The notes below the pieces were generated by a model. The model saw only the letters and a list, made by a program, of their open reading frames with translations, was not told the DNA's origin and did no database searches. A stretch of DNA of 5,433 nucleotides from JBBRUG01 sp038247995 (GTDB lineage Bacteria; Chloroflexota; Chloroflexia; Chloroflexales; Chloroflexaceae), in assembly GCA_038247995.1 (NCBI GenBank), contig JBBRUG010000371.1, forward strand, positions 1-5,433, in the 5' to 3' direction. Position numbers and translations under genes: made by a program. Below, piece by piece: positions 1-4,568 of this stretch (positions are counted from its first letter, which is position 1; each line of letters begins with the position of its first letter).

Positions 1-85
1 ACGTGAGGGAGCAGGGGGCCTCTCAGGTGGAGGGTTTTTGCCGTTGCCCGCACCCCCAACCCCCTTCGGCTACGCTCAGAGCAGG

Positions 86-106
86 CCGCTCCCTGAGCGG
101 GAGCGG
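86..106. repeat. Perfect 8-bp stem-loop in the repeat mosaic
   Basis: CCGCTCCC (86-93) pairs perfectly with GGGAGCGG (99-106) around the loop TGAGC. No T-run follows on either strand, so it is not a canonical intrinsic terminator. It is best read as part of the dispersed GC-rich palindrome family. Confidence 0.6.
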
Positions 107-147
107 GGCTTCCGACAGCATCGCACTGCGGAATCGCTGCCGCGGCT

Positions 148-176
148 CCCCCTGCTCCACGTGAGGGAGAAGGGGG
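148..176. repeat. GC-rich 11-bp stem-loop, copy of the element truncated at the window start
   Basis: The arms 148-158 and 166-176 pair at 10 of 11 positions, with a G/A mismatch at 154/170, around a 7-nt loop. The right arm and loop reappear at 1-20. There the mismatching base is C, which would restore perfect pairing with the same left-arm sequence. This indicates a repeated hairpin family rather than a unique structure. Confidence 0.55.
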
Positions 177-331
177 CCGGGGGGATGCGGGGAATAGTGC
201 ATCAGAACGCATCCGGTAAAAAACCTACCCCCAAAAGGGCTGGGGGGTGAGGTGGCGCGGATCGGCAAACGTTGGAAGAACCCTGGCGTGAGGCGTAACG
301 CATTACTGGCTCCTTTGCGCTCGATGCAGGG

Positions 332-358
332 CGACTGTCTGCTCAGTATAGACAGTCG
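332..358. repeat. Perfect 9-bp inverted repeat (stem-loop A)
   Basis: CGACTGTCT (332-340) pairs perfectly with AGACAGTCG (350-358) around a 9-nt loop. The loop and the stem edge contain TCTGCTCAGT (338-347), which recurs at 443-452 in the next stem-loop. There is no adjacent T-tract on either strand. It lies about 105 bp beyond the STAS gene stop in the direction of transcription. The remaining DNA between 251 and 417 shows no gene or other recognisable signal. Confidence 0.6.
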
Positions 359-417
359 AGTCGAGGCAAAGTTCCCATAATTGCGTGGATTGTTCCCAGG
401 TTGGTGCGCGGAAGCCG

Positions 418-451
418 CTGAGCAGAACGACGTTAGCTTCGTTCTGCTCAG
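418..451 (-). terminator. Strong 13-bp stem-loop behind the STAS gene, candidate terminator (stem-loop B)
   Basis: CTGAGCAGAACGA (418-430) is exactly complementary to 439-451, giving a perfect 13-bp stem with an 8-nt loop (CGTTAGCT). It starts 11 nt beyond the stop codon of the minus-strand STAS gene, where a transcription end or an mRNA 3'-protecting hairpin is expected. No U-tract follows on the minus strand (the next bases read CGGCTTCCGC), so it is not a textbook intrinsic terminator. It could instead stabilise the transcript end or be a repeat-family palindrome. Confidence 0.45.
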
Positions 452-462
452 TGAATGAAACC

Positions 463-816
463 TCAGGCGTCGCGATACGCTGCAAGGCCGGTTGCACGGT
501 CGGGGTAGATCGTAAAGAGGGTGTCGAAGCGGCTCTTGCGGAAGATCTCGGCGATTTGCGGCTGGAGCCCGGCGAGGCGCAAGTCGCCGCCGAGGGGTTG
601 CACGGTTTTCAAGCCGGTGAGGAGCATGCGCAAGGCAAGGCTGGCTACAAAACTCACGTTGCTCATATCGGCAAGAACTTTGCCTCGATGGGCCATAACC
701 TGTTCGTTCAATTTCATCTCAAGGGCGGCGATCGTGTTGGCATCGAGGCGAGCGGGCAGTTCGATCACAAGTACGTCGTCAATCTGCTCTGTATTCACGC
801 CAGGAACCCCTTTCAT
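463..816 (-). CDS. STAS-domain anti-sigma factor antagonist (RsbV/SpoIIAA-like)
   Basis: This is a 117-residue single-domain cytoplasmic protein of the usual length for anti-anti-sigma factors. It has the STAS pattern: a beta strand ending in LPARLDANT (about 20-28), a helix, then D50-M-S52-N-V-S-F-V-A-S59-L-A-L-R-M-L, matching the phospho-serine loop of SpoIIAA/RsbV. S59 aligns with the serine phosphorylated by the partner kinase. The Asp usually just before it is Ala58, and the following Ser-Gly is Leu-Ala, a variation also seen in non-Firmicutes STAS proteins. Dephosphorylated, such proteins sequester the anti-sigma kinase; the kinase and phosphatase are encoded just upstream. The frame can extend to an ATG at 849, but that ATG lies inside a perfect extended -10 box and its added residues (start MNRQFSKARTR) are not STAS-like, so I prefer the ATG at 816. 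A weak GAAGG (828-832) lies 11 nt upstream of it. Family assignment is firm; the target is unknown. Confidence 0.88.
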   Translation of the reverse strand: MKGVPGVNTEQIDDVLVIELPARLDANTIAALEMKLNEQVMAHRGKVLADMSNVSFVASLALRMLLTGLKTVQPLGGDLRLAGLQPQIAEIFRKSRFDTLFTIYPDRATGLAAYRDA

Positions 817-847
817 CCGTGTGCGTGCCTTCGAAAACTGCCGATTC

Positions 848-856
848 ATTATAGCA
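848..856 (-). promoter_or_regulatory. Extended -10 promoter element for the STAS gene
   Basis: The minus strand reads TGCTATAAT: a perfect TATAAT (853-848) preceded by the TGn extension. No convincing -35 hexamer is found 16-18 nt upstream, which is tolerated by extended -10 promoters. Transcription would begin near 841, giving a short leader of about 25 nt before the ATG at 816. The element resembles the one ahead of the kinase gene (2742-2750). It implies that the STAS gene can be transcribed apart from the two upstream genes. Confidence 0.5.
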
Positions 857-870
857 TGTGCCGTACTGTA

Positions 871-934
871 GGCGGTAGCATCCGCAGATTGCGCAGATTG
901 CGCAGATTGCGCAGATTGCGCAGATGATTGGGCG
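871..934. repeat. 9-bp tandem repeat element, copy 1 (five units)
   Basis: Four perfect units of CGCAGATTG (883-891, 892-900, 901-909, 910-918) are followed by a variant CGCAGATGA (919-927). The left flank (871-882) and right flank (928-934) closely match those of a second element at 2811-2856, which has three units. The two elements differ by exactly two 9-bp units apart from point changes. The array lies between the phosphatase gene and the STAS promoter, 27 bp upstream of the -10 box. Its period is three codons, so it stays open in frame and creates spurious Arg-Leu repeat ORFs. Confidence 0.85.
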
Positions 935-966
935 ATAGGCGGCAGGGCTGACAGTTCACGGCTCCC

Positions 967-1022
967 TTGTCCGCTTGTCCGCTCGTCCCCTTATCCCCTT
1001 ATCACCTTATCCCTTTGTCACG
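967..1022. repeat. 8-bp degenerate tandem repeat overlapping the phosphatase 3' end
   Basis: Seven consecutive octamers follow the pattern TTGTCCGC, TTGTCCGC, TCGTCCCC, TTATCCCC, TTATCACC, TTATCCCT, TTGTCACG on the plus strand. The minus strand is purine-rich with several G-runs. Positions 1002-1022 also encode the last six residues (RDKGIR) and the TGA of the SpoIIE-type phosphatase, so the array has invaded or created the end of that gene. Period 8 is not a multiple of three. Confidence 0.75.
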
Positions 1023-2282
1023 CCCCACCACCAACAGGGTCATATCGTCGGCCTGCGGAGCGCCGGCAACGTGGATTTCGGTGGCCTGCACAATCGTCTG
1101 CACCAGTTCGGCGGCTGGTTGAAGACCGTACGCATGGATGGTGGCAAGCAAGCGCGTGTCGTCGAACAGCTCGCCGGCGGCATTCATTGCCTCGGTGATC
1201 CCGTCGGAGAAGGCGATCAGCTTGTCGCCGGGGCTGATCTGTACGCGCTGCACCGCATAATCCTGGTTGGCCAGAATGCCTACCGGCAGCGTACCTTCGG
1301 CCAGTTCACCTAGTTCGCCGGTAGCGGCGCTGAGCAACAGCGGCGGGTTATGCCCAGCATTGACATAATCAAAATCGCCGCTGTGCAGGTCGAGCAGGCC
1401 GTAGAAAAGCGTGATGAACATATTACTGTCGGCGTGCTCACGGCAGATGTAATCGTTGGTGAGCTGCAGCGCGTCGATCAAGATCCCGGCGCTCTGGTCG
1501 GGGTTGTTCTGAAAGATCGTCGGCGCCAGCGAGGCGGCGCGCAGCAGCGAGCGCGTCAGGGCGACGAACAGCGCAGCGGTAACGCCCTTGCCGCAGGCAT
1601 CGGCCACCACCAGGCCCAACCGCCCATCGGCGAACTCAATACAATCATAAAAGTCGCCGCCGACGGCTTGTGCGCCGCGCGAAAAAGCGGCGATCTGCCA
1701 GCCCGACGGCTGCGGCAGGCGGCGCGGCAAGAACGATTCTTGGATGCGCCGGGCCACAGCAAGCTCTTCTTCGAGCCGGTTGAGCCGGATCAGTTCGGCC
1801 TGGGCGGCCTGGAGTTGCTGATAGGCGGCGAGCAGTTCGGCGTTCTTGCGCTCCAGGTCGCCGATCATGCGCTGGTTGGTATTGCGCACCCGCGAGGTGC
1901 TGTTGCGCAGCATCGCCAGGGCCATGGTGGGGCTGGATCCGATCAGGCGCACGAACTCGCGCTCGGTGAGCACCAGCAGCGTACTCGGCTCCAGGGCGCG
2001 CACCGTCGCCGAGCGCGGACTGCGGTCGATCAGCGCCATCTCGCCGATTAACTGGCCAATGTGATACGTCTCCAGCCGGTGCTCGGCGCCGTTGATGTAG
2101 GTCAGCACCTCCAGCGAGCCGGCGAGGATCACGAAACATTCTGCGCCTTCGTCGCCCTGGCTGAACAGCAGTTCGCCGGCGGAAAGCTCGCACTGGGCCA
2201 TCTCTTGAACGAGCGCGGAAAAGGTGTCGGCGGGGAGGTCACGAAAGATCGGCACGCTGCGCAGGCGATCGGCGAGTGTCAT
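1002..2282 (-). CDS. Cyclic-nucleotide-binding domain/PP2C SpoIIE-type serine phosphatase
   Basis: This is a 426-residue soluble protein in three parts. Residues about 1-125 form a cNMP-binding (CRP-like) domain. Its phosphate-binding cassette reads G80-E81-M-A-L then P89-R90-S91-A92, retaining the Glu and Arg-Ser-Ala that contact the cyclic nucleotide in CRP/PKA-type domains. Residues about 135-185 are a heptad-rich coiled coil leading into the catalytic part. Residues about 190-420 are a PP2C/SpoIIE phosphatase with GGDFYD (208-213), VADACGKG (226-233), NAGHNPP (308-314), FSDGITEA (358-365) and DDMTLL (412-417), so the Asp metal ligands are present. Such enzymes dephosphorylate STAS proteins; the likely substrate is encoded downstream. 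The ATG overlaps the kinase stop as ATGA, indicating translational coupling. The last six residues and stop lie in an 8-bp tandem repeat. Ligand identity (cAMP, cGMP or other) cannot be read from the sequence. Confidence 0.93.
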   Translation of the reverse strand: MTLADRLRSVPIFRDLPADTFSALVQEMAQCELSAGELLFSQGDEGAECFVILAGSLEVLTYINGAEHRLETYHIGQLIGEMALIDRSPRSATVRALEPSTLLVLTEREFVRLIGSSPTMALAMLRNSTSRVRNTNQRMIGDLERKNAELLAAYQQLQAAQAELIRLNRLEEELAVARRIQESFLPRRLPQPSGWQIAAFSRGAQAVGGDFYDCIEFADGRLGLVVADACGKGVTAALFVALTRSLLRAASLAPTIFQNNPDQSAGILIDALQLTNDYICREHADSNMFITLFYGLLDLHSGDFDYVNAGHNPPLLLSAATGELGELAEGTLPVGILANQDYAVQRVQISPGDKLIAFSDGITEAMNAAGELFDDTRLLATIHAYGLQPAAELVQTIVQATEIHVAGAPQADDMTLLVVGRDKGIR

Positions 2283-2704
2283 ACCTGGCCCTTTGTTACC
2301 ACAAGTTCATTCCAGCCACTGACCGGATCGTGATTATACGCGATCGTGTCGGCCATTTCGCGCACAAAAAACAACCCCAGCCCGCCGACATCACGGGTGG
2401 CTGGGTCATGGTTGTCCAGATCCGGCATTGGGTGCGCCTGTGGATCGTAGGGATTGCCACGATCACGCACAGTGATGCGCAGTTCGCCCGCTGCATAGGC
2501 GCAGTGAACCTGGAGCACCGCATAAGCAGGCGGCGGATCAGGGTAGCCATATTTAAGGCAGTTGGTGGCGATTTCTTCGACGGTGAGGCGCAACAGGTAA
2601 GCTTGATCAGGACTAAGCGGCAACGTCTGTTCAGCCTGATCGCAAAAAGCCATCAGGTCAACGAGCGCATCCCAGCGGGCCGGCACTTCGATCTGTTGCT
2701 GCAT
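2279..2704 (-). CDS. RsbW-like anti-sigma factor serine/threonine kinase (HATPase_c_2)
   Basis: This is a 141-residue GHKL-fold ATPase of the RsbW/SpoIIAB type, at the usual family length. The N box is E43-E44-I-A-T-N48-C-L-K-Y-G-Y, the G1 box is D81-R-G83, and the G2 box is GGLGLFFV (107-114), which together form the ATP site. It lacks the His-phosphotransfer region of a histidine kinase. It is expected to phosphorylate a STAS protein and to bind and inhibit a sigma factor or other target. The start at 2704 is supported by GGAGA (2711-2715) six nt upstream and an extended -10 promoter at 2742-2750. The frame runs open upstream to 2971, but that part is Pro/Arg-rich and reads through the 9-bp repeat and a palindrome, so it is not coding. 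The gene is first in the operon and overlaps the phosphatase gene by 4 nt. Family call is firm; the inhibited target is unknown. Confidence 0.9.
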   Translation of the reverse strand: MQQQIEVPARWDALVDLMAFCDQAEQTLPLSPDQAYLLRLTVEEIATNCLKYGYPDPPPAYAVLQVHCAYAAGELRITVRDRGNPYDPQAHPMPDLDNHDPATRDVGGLGLFFVREMADTIAYNHDPVSGWNELVVTKGQV

Positions 2705-2710
2705 GGCGGT

Positions 2711-2715
2711 TCTCC
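2711..2715 (-). promoter_or_regulatory. Shine-Dalgarno site fixing the kinase start
   Basis: GGAGA on the minus strand lies six nt before the ATG at 2704. It decides between this start and upstream in-frame ATGs as far back as 2971, which would add about 89 repeat-derived residues. Confidence 0.75.
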
Positions 2716-2741
2716 GGCTAGCGGAGCAAGATTCCGGCTGG

Positions 2742-2750
2742 AGTATAGCA
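2742..2750 (-). promoter_or_regulatory. Extended -10 promoter element for the kinase-phosphatase operon
   Basis: The minus strand reads TGCTATACT, an extended -10 with five of six TATAAT matches. A start of transcription near 2735 leaves a leader of about 30 nt holding the GGAGA site. No clear -35 is seen. The same core, TGCTATA(A/C)T, precedes the STAS gene. Confidence 0.5.
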
Positions 2751-2770
2751 CGGGCGTGAGCATCTTCGCA

Positions 2771-2776
2771 TATAAT
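2771..2776 (+). promoter_or_regulatory. Candidate plus-strand -10 box for gltX
   Basis: A perfect TATAAT lies in the divergent intergenic region, pointing toward gltX. No matching -35 is recognisable and the resulting leader would exceed 220 nt. CATAAT at 2905-2910 is an alternative closer to the gene. No T-box signature (GGGTGG-ACCGCG type) is visible in the leader. Confidence 0.3.
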
Positions 2777-2810
2777 CGGGGGAGCAGAGTGTGAAGGGCG
2801 TGGGCGGCGG

Positions 2811-2856
2811 GGCGGCGGCATCCGCAGATTGCGCAGATGACGCAGATGATCGGGCG
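2811..2856. repeat. 9-bp tandem repeat element, copy 2 (three units)
   Basis: One unit CGCAGATTG (2823-2831) and two units CGCAGATGA (2832-2840, 2841-2849) are flanked by sequences nearly identical to those around the array at 871-934: GGCGG..GCATC on the left and T(T/C)GGGCG-type sequence on the right. It lies about 60 bp upstream of the kinase promoter and also within the putative gltX leader region. A further pair of 9-mers, CGGGCGTGG (2863-2871 and 2872-2880), follows directly. Confidence 0.8.
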
Positions 2857-2938
2857 GCGTACCGGGCGTGGCGGGCGTGGCGTAGGGCCGAAGCATTCGC
2901 CAGGCATAATTCTGAGAGACTGCCTGAAAAGGAGTGTC

Positions 2939-2958
2939 GTTCCCGCGCCGGCGGGAAC
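2939..2958. repeat. REP-like palindrome in the gltX leader
   Basis: GTTCCCGC (2939-2946) pairs perfectly with GCGGGAAC (2951-2958) around the loop GCCG. The surrounding GTCGTTCCCGC...GCGGGAACCCC resembles the widespread bacterial dispersed palindrome of the type GTCATTCCCGC...GCGGGAAT. It lies 51 nt before the preferred gltX start and has no T-run after it. Confidence 0.6.
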
Positions 2959-2996
2959 CCCGCCCCAGCACCCCAGCGTCGCCTTTAATAACGAAT

Positions 2997-3000
2997 GGAG
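2997..3000 (+). promoter_or_regulatory. Shine-Dalgarno site supporting the gltX start at 3010
   Basis: GGAG lies nine nt upstream of the ATG at 3010. The alternative in-frame ATG at 2995 has no purine-rich site ahead of it (CCTTTAATAACGA), and the GGAG overlaps its own first codons. Confidence 0.55.
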
Positions 3001-3009
3001 TCCTTGCTT

Positions 3010-4563
3010 ATGCTTGAGATCACCGGCCCGGTGCGGGTGCGCTTCGCCCCGAGTCCTACCGGCTACCTGCATATCGGCGGCGTGCGTACGGCGCTCTTCA
3101 ATTGGTTGTTTGCGCGTCATTACGGCGGCCAGTTTATTCTGCGCCTCGAAGATACCGACGAGAAGCGCTTTGTGCAGGGCGCCGCCGACGATATTAGCGC
3201 TTCATTGCGCTGGGTCGGCATCGATTGGGACGAAGGCCCCGATATCGGCGGCCCGCATGCGCCCTATGTGCAGTCGGAGCGCAAAGAGCTTGGCATCTAT
3301 CAGCGCTACGCCGATCAGCTTGTCGCTTCCGGCCATGCCTACAAGTGCTTCGTCACGCCTGCCGATGAGGAGGCGCTGCGCGCCGCGTGGGCTGCACGCG
3401 GTGAGCGCCCCGAGCGCTTTCGGTTTCGCGGCGTCGAGCGCGATTGGACGCCGGAGCAGACGGCTGAGGCCGAGGCGGCGGGTAAGCCCTTCACAATCCG
3501 GCTCAAGGTGCCGCTGGACGGCAATACCAGTTTCAGTGACGTGATCCGCGGCGGCGATCAGATCATGGTTAATCATGCCGATCTCTACGATATGGTATTG
3601 CTGAAGACCAGCGGGATGCCCACCTACCATCTGGCGCACCTCGTCGATGATCATCTGATGCAGGTGACGCATGTGATCCGCGGCGAGGAGTGGGTGCCGA
3701 GCGCGCCGTATCACATCTTGCTCTATCAGGCGTTTGGCTGGGATCTGCCCACATTTGCCCACGTGCCGAATATTCTGCGCCAGGACGGCAAGGGCAAGCT
3801 CTCGAAGCGCAAAGACGATGTTTTGACGAACCGCTTCTGGGAGCGCGGTTATTTACCCGACGCGATGTTCAACTACCTGGCGCTACAGGGCTGGAGCTAC
3901 GACGGCAGCACCGAGTTGATGACCCCCGCAGAGATTGTCGCGCGCTTCACGATCGACCGTGTGCAGGCTTCGCCGGCGCGTTGGAACCCCGAAAAGCTAC
4001 TGGACATGAACGGGATCTACATCCGCAAGCTCAGTACCGCGCAGGTTGTCGCGCAGATTGTGCCCTTCCTCAGCCGCGCCGGCCTGATCGGCGATCCGCC
4101 CAGTGCCGCCGAGTTGGCGTATTTGCACCAGATCACGCCGCTCGTCCATGAGCGCCTGGAGGAGTTGGGCCAGGCGCCCGCGATGCTCGACTTCTTCTTC
4201 CGCGATGTGCAGCCGGTTGCCGAGGCCGTGGCGGGGGAGTTGCCGACCAGCGGCCCGTTGCCCTATGCCAAGGCGACGCTTATGCCAAAGAAGTTCACTG
4301 CCGCGCAGGCCCACGCTATGCTCCGTTCGGCGCACGGTGTGCTCAACCGCCAGCAGGATTGGGCGCCTGAGGCGTTGGAGGCGGAGTTGCGCGCCCTCGT
4401 CGAGCGGTTGGAGCTGAAAGTCGGCCCGCTCTTTAGCGCAATTCGTGTTGCCGTAACCGGGCGCACCGTTGCTCCGCCACTTTTCGATACCCTATCCGCC
4501 CTGGGACGCGAACGCAGCCTGGCCCGGTTGGCGGTGGCAGCAGCGGCGCTGGAGAATTCCTAA
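3010..4563 (+). CDS. gltX: Glutamyl-tRNA synthetase (class Ic)
   Basis: The enzyme charges tRNA-Glu with glutamate in the cytoplasm. The 517-residue product begins with VRVRFAPSPTGYLHIGG, containing the HIGH-type motif HIGG at 21-24, and carries the KMSKS-type loop KLSKR at 263-267. The catalytic Rossmann fold also has LEDTDEKR and a WDEGPDIGG segment typical of bacterial GluRS. The C-terminal part (about 310-517) is the helical anticodon-binding region, ending with the FSAIRVAVTGR...PPLFDTLSALGRERSLARL pattern. It contains a single Cys (C113), so the Cys-rich zinc site of the E. coli enzyme is absent, as in many bacterial GluRS. An ATG at 2995 would add five residues; the GGAG at 2997-3000 favours 3010. 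Whether it is discriminating or also makes Glu-tRNA-Gln cannot be decided here. The GH13 gene follows after 5 nt. Confidence 0.96.
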   Translation: MLEITGPVRVRFAPSPTGYLHIGGVRTALFNWLFARHYGGQFILRLEDTDEKRFVQGAADDISASLRWVGIDWDEGPDIGGPHAPYVQSERKELGIYQRYADQLVASGHAYKCFVTPADEEALRAAWAARGERPERFRFRGVERDWTPEQTAEAEAAGKPFTIRLKVPLDGNTSFSDVIRGGDQIMVNHADLYDMVLLKTSGMPTYHLAHLVDDHLMQVTHVIRGEEWVPSAPYHILLYQAFGWDLPTFAHVPNILRQDGKGKLSKRKDDVLTNRFWERGYLPDAMFNYLALQGWSYDGSTELMTPAEIVARFTIDRVQASPARWNPEKLLDMNGIYIRKLSTAQVVAQIVPFLSRAGLIGDPPSAAELAYLHQITPLVHERLEELGQAPAMLDFFFRDVQPVAEAVAGELPTSGPLPYAKATLMPKKFTAAQAHAMLRSAHGVLNRQQDWAPEALEAELRALVERLELKVGPLFSAIRVAVTGRTVAPPLFDTLSALGRERSLARLAVAAAALENS

Positions 4564-4568
4564 TTCCT

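Larger units (their letters stand above)
1..250. repeat. Mosaic of GC-rich palindromic intergenic repeats, no gene
   Basis: This stretch is built from G-runs and C-runs arranged as inverted repeats. Positions 1-20 and 159-178 are direct copies with one mismatch (c12 versus a170). The segment 8-18 is an exact 11-nt reverse complement of 148-158, so the window begins inside the right arm of another copy of the hairpin at 148-176. Further C-rich and G-rich blocks (51-67 and 231-248) are imperfectly complementary. Open frames exist on both strands, but their translations are Pro/Arg/Gly-rich, without domain character, and simply read through the repeats, so I do not call a gene. Dispersed repeats of this style are frequent in Chloroflexota intergenic DNA; that assignment is from general knowledge, not a search. 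Confidence 0.6.

Noticed and set aside
23..268. Small overlapping open frames on both strands in the first 270 bp
   Set aside because: Both simply translate GC-rich palindromic repeats. Neither has a ribosome site or family resemblance.
385..927. 180-codon plus-strand open frame antisense to the STAS gene
   Set aside because: It mirrors a well-supported STAS gene, its C-terminus is an Arg-Leu repeat made by the 9-bp array, and it shows no domain.
871..1022. CRISPR array
   Set aside because: The units are 8-9 bp and contiguous, with no spacers, so these are tandem repeats.
1002..1022. G-quadruplex in the phosphatase 3' end
   Set aside because: The G-runs on the minus strand are unevenly spaced and not four closely spaced G3 tracts, so I do not call one.
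1350..2051. Long plus-strand open frame opposite the phosphatase gene
   Set aside because: It is a high-GC antisense shadow; the opposite strand carries all PP2C and cNMP motifs in register.
2705..2971. N-terminal extension of the kinase frame
   Set aside because: It reads through a palindrome, the 9-bp array and the promoter, is Pro/Arg-rich, and lies before a good ribosome site and a family-like start at 2704.
2776..3009. T-box or other riboswitch ahead of gltX
   Set aside because: No T-box consensus, specifier stem or terminator pair is seen. The only clear structure is a REP-like palindrome.
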